From assembly GCA_035285595.1 (NCBI GenBank), contig JAYKGV010000018.1, positions 1 to 64,000 on the forward strand: a DNA stretch of 64,000 nucleotides, read 5' to 3'. Source of the stretch: VGJW01 sp035285595 (lineage in GTDB: Bacteria > Cyanobacteriota > Sericytochromatia > S15B-MN24 > VGJW01). This document shows positions 1 to 8,405 of this stretch, one piece after another. The notes beneath the pieces were generated by a model. That model was not told the origin of the DNA. It saw only the letters and a program-made list of their open reading frames with translations, and made no database searches. How positions within the stretch are numbered: position 1 is the stretch's first letter; each line of letters begins with the position of its first letter. Position numbers and translations under genes: made by a program.

Positions 1-1524
1 GCCGTGGCCTGCGCAGGAAACAGCCAAGGGCGCGTCCTTGGCCGACAAGTCCGGGACGTGCCCGGTGGCGGCAGCGAGGAAGGCCCGCTGGACGAATTCT
101 GGGCGAGTCGAGTGCTCGACGGTCCGAAGGGACTAGGCACCCTGGTCGGCACCCGAGGAGCGGTGTTGTCCGTGCCCCTGCCAGGCGACATGAACCGGCG
201 CTCCCGTTGGCTGGTACGTTCCATGACAGCGGATGCCTTCGGCGCAGGCCGAACCCTCTCGTTCAGCAACCTGCCGGTCCCCGACGGTGCCGGCAGCCAC
301 GCCTACATCCTGGTCGCTGCGGCCTGGAGCCGTGGCCGATTGCTCGGGTACCGCGAGCAGGGGATTGCAGACAGCGTGCTGGTGGCGGGAGGCAACAGTC
401 TCTTGCCTAGCCTTACCGTCACCTTGGACGAGGGACTCTCGGGTCCGGCCACTTGGGAAGTGACGACGGGGGTTCTGCCTGCCGCGAGGTTGATTCCACG
501 CCCGCGCATCACCACGTGGGTGGGTGATGCCGGGACGGCACCCGCCGCTGCCATGCCCGAGCTGGATGCCCCATTGGGAGAGTTAACGGCGCTCCATATG
601 CTCGCTGACGGACAACTGGCGGCAGGCACGGCTGCCCCCGGCAAGGTCTGGATCCTGGGTTCGACCGCGACCCAGCTGAGCTTTGACGCGGCGACCCTGC
701 TTGGGGACAAGCAGGCCTTCATCGGGGCGTTGTTCGATTGGCCAGGAGCGAGCTTCGGCCTTGCGTGCGCCGACGGGAATTCAAGTTCTCCCCTGATCCC
801 CTATCAGGTCCTGAACTCTGGTGGCTACGGTGCCTACGCTCTCGACGAGAACATCTCTCCGGAGCTCAGGGCAAGGGTATCTATTCCCGGCGGCGGTGTG
901 GCCTGGGTTTATCCCCGGCATGTCGTGTTGGAGGACCCGACGGAGGGCACCATGACCCTCGGCGACCCGTCGGTGCCCGGTGACGTGGATGATTCGCCGG
1001 GAACCTCCGGAGAGGCGAGGTTCCGGGACCTTAGAGGAGCCGTGGCGCTCTCGGGGCAGGAACTGCTCGTCGCGGAACCCGACCGCTTGCGGGTGATTCA
1101 GCTTGTGGCCAGTGAAGACTTGGGTCAAATCGGAGCAAGTGCGTACCGCACGATGGCCGATCTCTCGCTCTGCCCTGAATGCGGCGGGGAGGTGGCTCGG
1201 GTCCGTGGGGAAGTCTCTTCCTATGGCAACAGAAGTGCCGCGGGTCTCGCCCACGCGCCCGTGGATATTCGCGGTCTCGCCGTGACGCGAGAAGGTTGGG
1301 TGGCCGTCTCGGATGCAGGCAAGGGTACGGTCCTGCGGCTGGATCCCTCCACTCGCCTCCTGCAACCATGGGCGGGTACCCCACGTTCACCCGCCGCCGC
1401 TCCGCCTCTGCCTGTGGACGGTTTCTTCCCGGAGGCCACCCTTCACCGACCGGGTCCCCTCGTGGCGGCCCCTGGGGGCGGTGTCTTCCTGGCCGATGGA
1501 GAGACGGTACGGTGGCTGCGATGA
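1..1524 (+). CDS. NHL/propeller-like envelope protein, 5' end probably outside the window
   Basis: The frame is open from the first base, with a GTG at 4, so the true start and any signal peptide are probably upstream; at least 506 residues are present. I do not recognise a named family. The C-terminal third reads like NHL repeats: a segment with DIRGLAVTREGWVAVSDAG (about residues 419-437) resembles the GLAVD..G.VYVAD.G pattern, and the protein ends in a similar blade. The rest is Gly/Ala/Pro-rich and secreted-looking. The stop overlaps the ATG of the next gene by four bases (ATGA), so the two NHL-type genes are translationally coupled and probably act together at the cell envelope. The role is unknown. 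Confidence 0.7.
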   Translation, partial: AVACAGNSQGRVLGRQVRDVPGGGSEEGPLDEFWASRVLDGPKGLGTLVGTRGAVLSVPLPGDMNRRSRWLVRSMTADAFGAGRTLSFSNLPVPDGAGSHAYILVAAAWSRGRLLGYREQGIADSVLVAGGNSLLPSLTVTLDEGLSGPATWEVTTGVLPAARLIPRPRITTWVGDAGTAPAAAMPELDAPLGELTALHMLADGQLAAGTAAPGKVWILGSTATQLSFDAATLLGDKQAFIGALFDWPGASFGLACADGNSSSPLIPYQVLNSGGYGAYALDENISPELRARVSIPGGGVAWVYPRHVVLEDPTEGTMTLGDPSVPGDVDDSPGTSGEARFRDLRGAVALSGQELLVAEPDRLRVIQLVASEDLGQIGASAYRTMADLSLCPECGGEVARVRGEVSSYGNRSAAGLAHAPVDIRGLAVTREGWVAVSDAGKGTVLRLDPSTRLLQPWAGTPRSPAAAPPLPVDGFFPEATLHRPGPLVAAPGGGVFLADGETVRWLR

Positions 1525-3203
1525 ACCGCGTCCTCCTCGCGATGTCGCTGCTGCTTGCCGCGGGCTGCAGCCTGGCCGTCCCCGCCCGGCTCACGGAATC
1601 GGCAGTTGCCCCGAGGCCCGGAATCACTTTCCTGCGCCAGTCGTTCTCACTCAAGCTCTCGCCTCGCCTCGCCCAGCAAGTAGCGGGGGCCCAAGGCCAG
1701 TCCCGCCTGACCCTGGTGGTCGGCGCCTTTGATTCTGACCCGTTTCCGACTCTGGGATATGCCACGAAGGCAGATCTGGATGGGAATGCCGTTCAGGAGA
1801 CCTTGCCCGGCGGGTCCCCGCCCTCGTGGTGGAGAGAGGGTGCGGCTCCATTGGCCGATCGGCTTATCACATTGCCCTCGGTAGCCGCCCTCGACACCGT
1901 GCAGCGGCGAGACGCCCGCCGCTGGCTTTGGCGGGAGACTCGGGTTCTCCCGGGAAGCCTGCCGGCCCAATTGAGCCGTACCTTCATCGATCTTCCGGGC
2001 GGTACGGCGGCCGCGCCCCGAACCTATGCGATCTTTGCCCTGCTTCTTGATGAGGGTGACCACGTGCTGGGCCAGACCTGGGCGGAAGCCAGCTGGGTCG
2101 AAGGCCAAGCCGCCACGTTACCGGCCATGGAACTCGCTGCCGACGCCCCCTGGGGCGCGACGGACCTGCGGACGGACGTAGGCTTCACCCTCGATCCGGT
2201 GCGCCCTGAGGCTTTGATTCGACTGGCGGGTTTCCTCACGGGTGGCGGGTCGACGCTCAGTGGGACCCTCACGACCGAGGATATGGAAACAGCGGGCGGC
2301 GGGCTTGCCTACGACGACCTCGCGGGTGTCGCTGGCAGGCCCGGCGGCTTCTGGCTCACGGACCGCGTGAAGCACAGCCTGTTCTCCGTCCGTGCCCAAC
2401 AGGCTGGGGGGCTGATCTTCGAACGCTGGGTCGGCGACGCCGGAGCAGGCCTCTCGAACGGGGCCTCCTCTGTGGCGCAGCTCAACGATCCCCGCGGACT
2501 GGCGGCTGATGGACCGGATGCCGTCATCGTCGCCGATCGGGGCAACCGCAGGTTGGCACGATGGGACGCAAGAACCGCCACCCTCGCGACCCTCGTGGGG
2601 GACAGCGCGAGTGACGGCACGATCATGGACGGCAGCTCCTCCACGGCCTGGCTGGCAGGTCCAAGTCTGGTAGCCGCTGATCAAGTCAAAGTGGCATTCG
2701 TCGATGGCGGTATCCACCTGCGGGTCTACGACCGTCGGTCTCACCAGGTCATCACGTTGCTGAGCGTAGCGGCACCCGGCATCCAAGGGCTTGCCATCGG
2801 CCCCGACGGGCGTATCTGGTATGCCTTGCCGGATGCACACGCGGTCTATGTCTACGACGAAACGACAGCAACCGTTGAACTGGCCATCGGAGCGAGCTCG
2901 GTACCCGGCAACGTGGTGGGCCTGCCAACAGATGCCCGCCTGCGGGAACCCGGCGCCCTCGCCTTCGACGCCGCAGGACGGCTTTGGATTTCGGATGCCG
3001 GCAACCACACCCTGAAAGTACTGGGACGGGATGGCCACCTCCACCGTTGGCTCGATCCTGGAACACCTGTCCAGAACGCCCTGAACGTGAATTTCCGGCT
3101 GGAGGGGCCGGTCGCTATCGCTTGGACAGACGAAGAACAAGGCCTGCTGGCCCTCGAAGGCTCCTCCGACTTTGCCTGGTTCCTCAAAGGCACGGCACCC
3201 TGA
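1521..3203 (+). CDS. NHL-repeat lipoprotein
   Basis: 560 residues from the ATG overlapping the upstream stop. The N-terminus is a lipoprotein signal: MNR, a hydrophobic Leu/Ala stretch, then lipobox LAAGC with the lipidated Cys near residue 16. The second half carries several NHL-like blades, for example LNDPRGLAADG followed by VIVADRGNRRLARWD, and a later blade with LREPGALAFDAAG and WISDAGNHTLKVL. NHL blades form beta-propellers that bind proteins or ligands; no catalytic motif is visible. Coupled to the upstream NHL-like gene. The propeller and lipoprotein calls are solid; partner and function are unknown. Confidence 0.85.
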   Translation: MNRVLLAMSLLLAAGCSLAVPARLTESAVAPRPGITFLRQSFSLKLSPRLAQQVAGAQGQSRLTLVVGAFDSDPFPTLGYATKADLDGNAVQETLPGGSPPSWWREGAAPLADRLITLPSVAALDTVQRRDARRWLWRETRVLPGSLPAQLSRTFIDLPGGTAAAPRTYAIFALLLDEGDHVLGQTWAEASWVEGQAATLPAMELAADAPWGATDLRTDVGFTLDPVRPEALIRLAGFLTGGGSTLSGTLTTEDMETAGGGLAYDDLAGVAGRPGGFWLTDRVKHSLFSVRAQQAGGLIFERWVGDAGAGLSNGASSVAQLNDPRGLAADGPDAVIVADRGNRRLARWDARTATLATLVGDSASDGTIMDGSSSTAWLAGPSLVAADQVKVAFVDGGIHLRVYDRRSHQVITLLSVAAPGIQGLAIGPDGRIWYALPDAHAVYVYDETTATVELAIGASSVPGNVVGLPTDARLREPGALAFDAAGRLWISDAGNHTLKVLGRDGHLHRWLDPGTPVQNALNVNFRLEGPVAIAWTDEEQGLLALEGSSDFAWFLKGTAP

Positions 3204-3309
3204 CCAACCACTGCCTGCCCTAGGATCCATGGTCACGCGCCGCGGCTCCTGCCAAGGTCCCTCATAGGGGAGTCGCCCGGGTGGGCCTCCTCGATGGGAG
3301 GAACCGCAG

Positions 3310-4176
3310 ATGGGCCGCAATTGGCAGGGACGTGCGGGAGCTGCGTTGGTCACGGTAGCCGTGGCAGGTTGTGGACTCGCGGATCCTGAGGGCGTCGCAA
3401 GTGAGGTCCTTGGCAGGTTCAGATCGAAGCCACCGAGACCTAGACCTACGGTCTGCCCCTCGCATCCGCCCAAACCAACGCCAACTCCCTGCCCCACCCA
3501 CACACCTAAGCCCACACCCACGCCGACACCCACGCCGACACCGACACCCACACCCACACCCACACCCACGCCGACACCCACACCCACACCTACACCTACA
3601 CCTACACCTACACCTACACCTACACCTACACCTACACCGGACTGTGGTCCGTTCGGGACCTATCGTCAGGTTGCATGGGGGCAAAACAATCCGAGTCGTC
3701 CGGGACCCGCCCTGATCAACACATATTCGGCTCAGCTGTTCGCCGGGGGGGGCTTCCGCATAGGTACGGGGCGCAACCTGCTCTTCACGAACGCTGCCGC
3801 TCTGGCAGTCTATCTGCCTTCTCAGGGAACCCCTACGGTCCTGGCACAGTCCTGGGTCAACCCCTCGTTGAACCGCGCTGGGGCACTAGGCGGCGAGGTC
3901 ACCGCCCTCAAGCTCAACGTGCGGATATCAGACCTCGGAGGCCTGCCTGCAGGCTTCGGCGATCTGATCGTGAACGTCAGCACCCTGGATGGCGCGGGCG
4001 TAAGCTTCCTTGGCAAAACGGTGCGCCAAGTGCTGGCCGAGGCTGAATCCGTCCTCGGCAACGGCCCCCAGGCCTCGGCAAGCGTCTATGCCACAGCCGC
4101 AGAGCGGATCAACAGCCGCTATGACCTCGACAACAACGGCCAGAACGACGATCCAGACCTGCTGCGGTGCCCCTGA
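3310..4176 (+). CDS. Lipoprotein with long Thr-Pro stalk
   Basis: 288 residues. A strong Shine-Dalgarno (GGGAGG) precedes the ATG. The signal peptide ends in a lipobox (VAVAGC), so it is probably a lipoprotein. Residues about 50-110 are Pro/Thr-rich, with an uninterrupted TP dipeptide run from about residue 68 to 110, which should form a rigid extended stalk. The C-terminal domain (from CGPFGTYRQV on) is of unrecognised fold; it ends in a Ca-loop-like segment DLDNNGQNDD, and secreted proteins with similar segments bind calcium. Its 3' end faces the aminotransferase gene only nine bases away. Function unknown. Confidence 0.8.
   Translation: MGRNWQGRAGAALVTVAVAGCGLADPEGVASEVLGRFRSKPPRPRPTVCPSHPPKPTPTPCPTHTPKPTPTPTPTPTPTPTPTPTPTPTPTPTPTPTPTPTPTPTPTPTPDCGPFGTYRQVAWGQNNPSRPGPALINTYSAQLFAGGGFRIGTGRNLLFTNAAALAVYLPSQGTPTVLAQSWVNPSLNRAGALGGEVTALKLNVRISDLGGLPAGFGDLIVNVSTLDGAGVSFLGKTVRQVLAEAESVLGNGPQASASVYATAAERINSRYDLDNNGQNDDPDLLRCP
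3511..3638 (+). repeat. Hexanucleotide (TP-coding) tandem repeat
   Basis: About 21 hexamer units coding for Pro-Thr. The 5' part mixes CCCACA, CCCACG and CCGACA units. The 3' part is eight identical CCTACA copies (3589-3636). Perfect identity at the 3' end suggests recent slippage expansion. Units are six bases, so length change keeps the reading frame. Confidence 0.95.
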
Positions 4177-4185
4177 ACCCCGGGA

Positions 4186-5388
4186 TCAACGGGATAAGGC
4201 TCCAAGCTCCCGGAGCGCCTCGATGAGGCGCTCCGGGGCGTCCTCCGGCACGTAGGCCTGAGCTGAAAGGCGCAAGATCCTGCGGGGCCATGTCGGCCAG
4301 TTGAAGACGCCCGCCACGATGCCGTGCTGATCACGAAGCTGCAGATTCAAGGGGTCTCTCGGGCCGGAAAGCACCCCATGCCCGTCCGGCAGGATCATGA
4401 CGGACATGGCACCCATCATGCCCGAAGGCAAGGGGGAAGGTTGGCCGAGGATTTCCTGCGAACGCAAGGTCCAAGACCGTGCGCGACGCAACAGGGCCGC
4501 ACGATGAGCGGGCCAGCCTCCGGACCGCAGTCGCTCCACGAAAGCCAGCGCTTCGGGCAAGACATACATGGCCGTGTAGTCCAGGGTTCCCAGCCAATCC
4601 GCCATCCAGCGGAATCGGCCACGTTCGCCGTCCGGTGCGTCGCGGCCGTGGCTGGTCACCAAGGGCTCCACCTGGTCCAACAAGTCGCCTCTGACGTGCA
4701 AGAACCCACTTCCCTTTGCCCCGCAAAGCCACTTATGGCCATTGCCAACGGTCCAGCTGGCTCCCGTCTGCTCGAGGCTCCAATCGAGCATACCTGCCCC
4801 ATGCGCGGAATCGAGCAGCACCCGGACCCCGCGCCGCTCTAGCTCGGGCACCAGCCGCGCGACGTCCAGGACGGCCCCGGTCGCACTCGTGACGTGATCC
4901 AGCAACGCGAGTCGAGTCCTCGGCCCGACGGCTGCCAGGATCCGCTCCTCCCAATCTCCGTCCCGGGCAATGGGAAAGGGCAAGGGCACTGCGCGAACCG
5001 TGGCCCCTCTCGCGTCGGCCCAGCGAAGCAGGGCGTTGCGCGTGGCATGGTAGGTGTGGTCGGTACACATCCACTCCTCACCTGGCTCCACCGGGCAGGA
5101 CGCAAGGACGGTGTTGACGCCTACGGTGGCATTGGGTACCAGCGCCAAGGAGGCTGGCCTGGTCCCGAGGAAGCTTGCCAACTCCTCGCGGGCGTGATCC
5201 AAGGCCGGCAGATGATGTCGTTCGAACCAGACGGCAGGTTCGGCCTCCACCCGATCACGCAACGCCTGTTGCGCCTCGCGCACCGCCTTGGGCACGGCAC
5301 CGAAGGCCCCGTGATTGAGGTGCAACAAATCAGGTGCGAGGCACCAGTCTTCGCTCGACGACCATGCCGATGCCTCGGGACCGTTCAT
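4186..5388 (-). CDS. Class V aminotransferase, isopenicillin-N-epimerase-like
   Basis: 400 residues. PLP-dependent fold type I enzyme of the class V group. The N-terminal LHLNHGAFGAVP is the phosphate-binding opening typical of isopenicillin N epimerase-like proteins; LLDSAHGAGML holds the Asp/His that contact the cofactor, and NGHKWLCG holds the Schiff-base lysine (K218). Family members include epimerases, cysteine desulfurase-like and kynureninase-like enzymes, so the substrate cannot be fixed from sequence. It starts four bases after the pntB stop and is probably the last gene of the transhydrogenase operon, though no functional link is evident. Confidence 0.85.
   Translation of the reverse strand: MNGPEASAWSSSEDWCLAPDLLHLNHGAFGAVPKAVREAQQALRDRVEAEPAVWFERHHLPALDHAREELASFLGTRPASLALVPNATVGVNTVLASCPVEPGEEWMCTDHTYHATRNALLRWADARGATVRAVPLPFPIARDGDWEERILAAVGPRTRLALLDHVTSATGAVLDVARLVPELERRGVRVLLDSAHGAGMLDWSLEQTGASWTVGNGHKWLCGAKGSGFLHVRGDLLDQVEPLVTSHGRDAPDGERGRFRWMADWLGTLDYTAMYVLPEALAFVERLRSGGWPAHRAALLRRARSWTLRSQEILGQPSPLPSGMMGAMSVMILPDGHGVLSGPRDPLNLQLRDQHGIVAGVFNWPTWPRRILRLSAQAYVPEDAPERLIEALRELGALSR
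4209..4237. other. Perfect 13-bp inverted repeat inside a coding region
   Basis: CCCGGAGCGCCTC at 4209-4221 is exactly complementary to 4225-4237, with a three-base loop. It lies in the last codons of the aminotransferase gene, just past the stop of the convergent TP-stalk lipoprotein. No U-tract follows on either strand. It could stall or end the convergent transcript, but it may only be a codon coincidence. Confidence 0.4.
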
Positions 5389-5392
5389 CCCC

Positions 5393-6829
5393 TTAGTGGG
5401 CCGATCCAGCCTTCAAGATGCCCTCGACCACCTTCTTGGCATCCCCGAAAAGCATCATCGTGTGGTCCCTGTAGAAGAGCTCGTTGTCCACGCCGGCATA
5501 TCCAGCCGCCATCGATCGTTTGATGAAGAGCACGGTTCTGGCATTTTCGACATCCAGAATCGGCATACCGAAGATCGGTGAGGTCGGATCGGTCTTTGCC
5601 GCCGGATTGGTCACATCGTTGGCTCCGATCACGAAGGCAACATCCGTCTGGCTGAAGTCGCGATTGATGTCATCCAGCTCGAGCACCTCGTCGTAGGGGA
5701 CATTTGCTTCGGCCAACAGGACATTCATGTGTCCCGGCATACGGCCGGCCACCGGATGGATGGCATACCGGACAGTGATGCCTTCCTTCTTGAGGACATC
5801 GGCCATCTCGCGCAAGGCATGCTGGGCCTGAGCCACCGCCATCCCGTAGCCCGGCACGATGACGACGGAGTTGGCATTCTTGAGGATGAACGCTGCGTCT
5901 TCGGGACTGCCCTGCTTGACGGGGCGTTGCTCTCTGCCCGCACCGCCGGATGCAGCCGTGACGTCACCCCCGAAGCCTCCAAGAATCACGCTCAGGATGG
6001 AGCGGTTCATGCCTTTGCACATCACGTGGCTGAGGATGGCACCCGAGGCCCCCACAAGTGCACCGGTGACAATCAGCAACGGATTGTGCAGCGTAAAGCC
6101 GATGCCACAAGCGGCCCAGCCCGAATAGGAGTTGAGCATCGACACGACAACAGGCATGTCGGCCCCGCCGATGGGCAAAATCAGCAAGAACCCCAGCAAC
6201 AGCGACCCGGCGATGGCGAGAAGGAAAGGCGTGATCTCACCCCCGGACAGGGCGAAATGCGCGACCAAGGTCAGGGTCGCAAGACCGAGGACGGCATTCA
6301 AGGCGTGCTGACCCGAAAAACTCAGGGGCGCTGACGACACCAATCCCTGCAATTTGGCGAAGGCCACGATCGACCCCGTGAAGGTCACGGACCCGATCAC
6401 CGCCCCCAGGCCCATTTCGACGAGCGAGCCCATGGCGAGATGTCCTTGTGGGTCCACGGTCAGGCCGAGAGCCGCCGGGGAGAGGCGAGCGGCGACCGCG
6501 ACCAGTACCGCAGCCAGACCGACCAAGGAATGAAAGGCAGCCACAAGCTGTGGCAAGTCCGTCATCCTGATGCGCCGGGCGATCGCGAGCCCCACCCCAC
6601 CGCCTACCACCACACCGCCGAAGACAGGAGCCAACCGACCCAGCAGGTCCTCGCCGGTCCAGCCGTCAAGCAGCGCAGGCAATAGCGTGGCAAAAACGGC
6701 CAGTCCCATGCCAGCCATGCCTTGAACATTTCCCGTTCGAGCCGTCTCGGGACTGGAGAGCGCTCTCAAGGACAGAATGAACAGGATGGCCGCACCGAGG
6801 TAGGCAAGATCCTGAATGGTGGCAATCAT
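5393..6829 (-). CDS. pntB: NAD(P) transhydrogenase subunit beta
   Basis: 478 residues, normal PntB length. Membrane domain dII (about residues 1-265, many hydrophobic helices) followed by the NADP(H)-binding domain dIII. Signature stretches are visible: VIVPGYGMAVAQAQHALRE (Rossmann-type NADP loop), HPVAGRMPGHMNVLLAEA, and DVAFVIGANDVTNPAA near the end, all typical of dIII. With the alpha subunits it uses the proton gradient to reduce NADP+ with NADH. Third of the operon order alpha1-alpha2-beta. The start region has no clear Shine-Dalgarno. Confidence 0.97.
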   Translation of the reverse strand: MIATIQDLAYLGAAILFILSLRALSSPETARTGNVQGMAGMGLAVFATLLPALLDGWTGEDLLGRLAPVFGGVVVGGGVGLAIARRIRMTDLPQLVAAFHSLVGLAAVLVAVAARLSPAALGLTVDPQGHLAMGSLVEMGLGAVIGSVTFTGSIVAFAKLQGLVSSAPLSFSGQHALNAVLGLATLTLVAHFALSGGEITPFLLAIAGSLLLGFLLILPIGGADMPVVVSMLNSYSGWAACGIGFTLHNPLLIVTGALVGASGAILSHVMCKGMNRSILSVILGGFGGDVTAASGGAGREQRPVKQGSPEDAAFILKNANSVVIVPGYGMAVAQAQHALREMADVLKKEGITVRYAIHPVAGRMPGHMNVLLAEANVPYDEVLELDDINRDFSQTDVAFVIGANDVTNPAAKTDPTSPIFGMPILDVENARTVLFIKRSMAAGYAGVDNELFYRDHTMMLFGDAKKVVEGILKAGSAH

Positions 6830-6857
6830 CGTGAGGAGGTACCGCTCGGGATAGGGG

Positions 6858-7163
6858 TCATGACTTCTTGCGGAACTTGTCGAGCATGCGGGCCGTCACG
6901 GCGAATCCCCCGAAGATGTTGACCGAGGCAAGGCCGATGGCCACTCCGCCTAGCCAAGGCGCGAGGCCCTCCTCACCCTTCAAGGCAGCGAGAATTGCGC
7001 CTACGACGATTACGGACGAGATGGCGTTGGTGACGCCCATCAGGGGCGAATGCAAGGCCGGAGTCACTCGCCAGACCACGTAGTAGCCCACGAAGCACGC
7101 GAGCACGAAGACGGTCAGTTCGTGGATGACGGAAGCATGAGCCGTGGCGAGGAGCATCTGCAT
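6858..7163 (-). CDS. pntAB: NAD(P) transhydrogenase subunit alpha, membrane part
   Basis: 101 residues with three to four hydrophobic helices. It corresponds to the C-terminal membrane part of E. coli PntA, made here as a separate protein as in many non-enteric bacteria. The motif VVWRVTPALHSPLMGVTNAISS is characteristic (shown in part: TPALHSPLMGVTNAIS). It lies between pntAA and pntB with short gaps (14 and 28 bases), consistent with a three-gene operon. Confidence 0.95.
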   Translation of the reverse strand: MQMLLATAHASVIHELTVFVLACFVGYYVVWRVTPALHSPLMGVTNAISSVIVVGAILAALKGEEGLAPWLGGVAIGLASVNIFGGFAVTARMLDKFRKKS

Positions 7164-7177
7164 GGGTCCGGGTTAGG

Positions 7178-8344
7178 CTAGGTGACGGGAGACGGCGAGA
7201 ATCGGTCCTGAACGATGCGGCCTCCCTCCGTCAGGCGGCTGGCCACGAGAATCTCGTCCTCGGAGGTGTTGCGCGGAGTGCCGGATTCCTTGTCCATCAG
7301 CAGGTCCATAAAATGCCGGATGTTGCGAGCGAAGAGTGCACTGGCATCGATGGGCAAACGCGACGGCATATTGCGGTGGCCCACGATCGTGACTCCCCCG
7401 CGACTCACCACCTCACCAGGCACGGTCCCGGCGCAATTGCCTCCGGCATCCGCCGCAAGATCCACGATGACCGAGCCGGGACGCAACAGGTCCAGCATCT
7501 CTTCGCTGACGAGCAAGGGTGCCCGCTTGCCAGGCACCAAAGCCGTCGTGATGACGATATCGGTTTTCCGCAAGGTCTGCGCCACCAACTCCGCTTGGCG
7601 CTGCCGGTAGTCCTCGGACATTTCCTGTGCGTAGCCACCCGTGGTTTCGGCCTTTGCCGACTCTTCCGAAGCGACCATGACAAACGTGGCCCCAAGGGAC
7701 TCGACCTGCTCCTTGGCCGCGAGGCGGACATCGGTCGCCGCTACGACGGCCCCAAGGCGCCTCGCCGTGGCGATGGCCTGCAGGCCGGCCACGCCCGCAC
7801 CCATCACGAATACGCGGGCCGGAGCGATGGTTCCGGCCGCCGTCATCATCATGGGAAACGCCCGACCGAAGTGAGCCGCGGCATCGAGCACGGCCTTGTA
7901 GCCCGCCAGATTCGCCTGGCTGGACAGCACGTCCATGGACTGGGCACGGCTGATCCGCGGAACAAGTTCCAACCCGTACGAGACGATATGCCGCCGGGCA
8001 AGAGCCAGAAGCTCCTTCCCGTGTTGCCAAGGCTCCATCACGGCCAAGAGGGTACTTCCTTCCCGCATTGCGGAGATCTCATCCCGCAACGCCCCCTCGC
8101 CACCGAGCGGGCGACGGACCTTGAGCACCACGTCCGCTCGAGCCAGTTCGGCCAGCAAGTCCTCCGAAATCGACGCTCCCGCCTGCCGATAGGCCTCGTC
8201 TGGCACACCGGCACGCGCCCCTGCCCCAGACTCGACCGCGACCACATGCCCTTGGGAAATCCAGCCCTTCACCGTCTCGGGCGTGGCGGCCACACGGCAT
8301 TCGTCGGGAAGAAGTTCCGCAGGAACCACGAGTTGCATGGCCAT
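7178..8344 (-). CDS. pntAA: NAD(P) transhydrogenase subunit alpha, NAD-binding part
   Basis: 388 residues if translation starts at the ATG at 8344 (MAMQLVVPAE); an ATG at 8338 is the alternative. The frame continues upstream, but that part lacks family similarity and runs across the divergent gene. This is dI, related to alanine dehydrogenase: VVPAELLPDECRVAATPETV at the N-terminus, the NAD-binding glycine loop VFVMGAGVAGLQAIATA, and the family stretch GNCAGTVPGE. It is soluble and binds NAD(H) on the cytoplasmic side. First gene of pntAA-pntAB-pntB. Confidence 0.95.
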   Translation of the reverse strand: MAMQLVVPAELLPDECRVAATPETVKGWISQGHVVAVESGAGARAGVPDEAYRQAGASISEDLLAELARADVVLKVRRPLGGEGALRDEISAMREGSTLLAVMEPWQHGKELLALARRHIVSYGLELVPRISRAQSMDVLSSQANLAGYKAVLDAAAHFGRAFPMMMTAAGTIAPARVFVMGAGVAGLQAIATARRLGAVVAATDVRLAAKEQVESLGATFVMVASEESAKAETTGGYAQEMSEDYRQRQAELVAQTLRKTDIVITTALVPGKRAPLLVSEEMLDLLRPGSVIVDLAADAGGNCAGTVPGEVVSRGGVTIVGHRNMPSRLPIDASALFARNIRHFMDLLMDKESGTPRNTSEDEILVASRLTEGGRIVQDRFSPSPVT

Positions 8345-8405
8345 GCGTGTACCCGCAGGCCACGAGTTGAACCTTGAGCATTGACGACCCGCCAACCTGC
8401 TCAGC

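Noticed and set aside
3262..3587. (GV)n or (RC)n repeat proteins on the minus strand
   Set aside because: They are the reverse reading of the TP-coding hexamers; the plus frame has a signal peptide, lipobox and SD.
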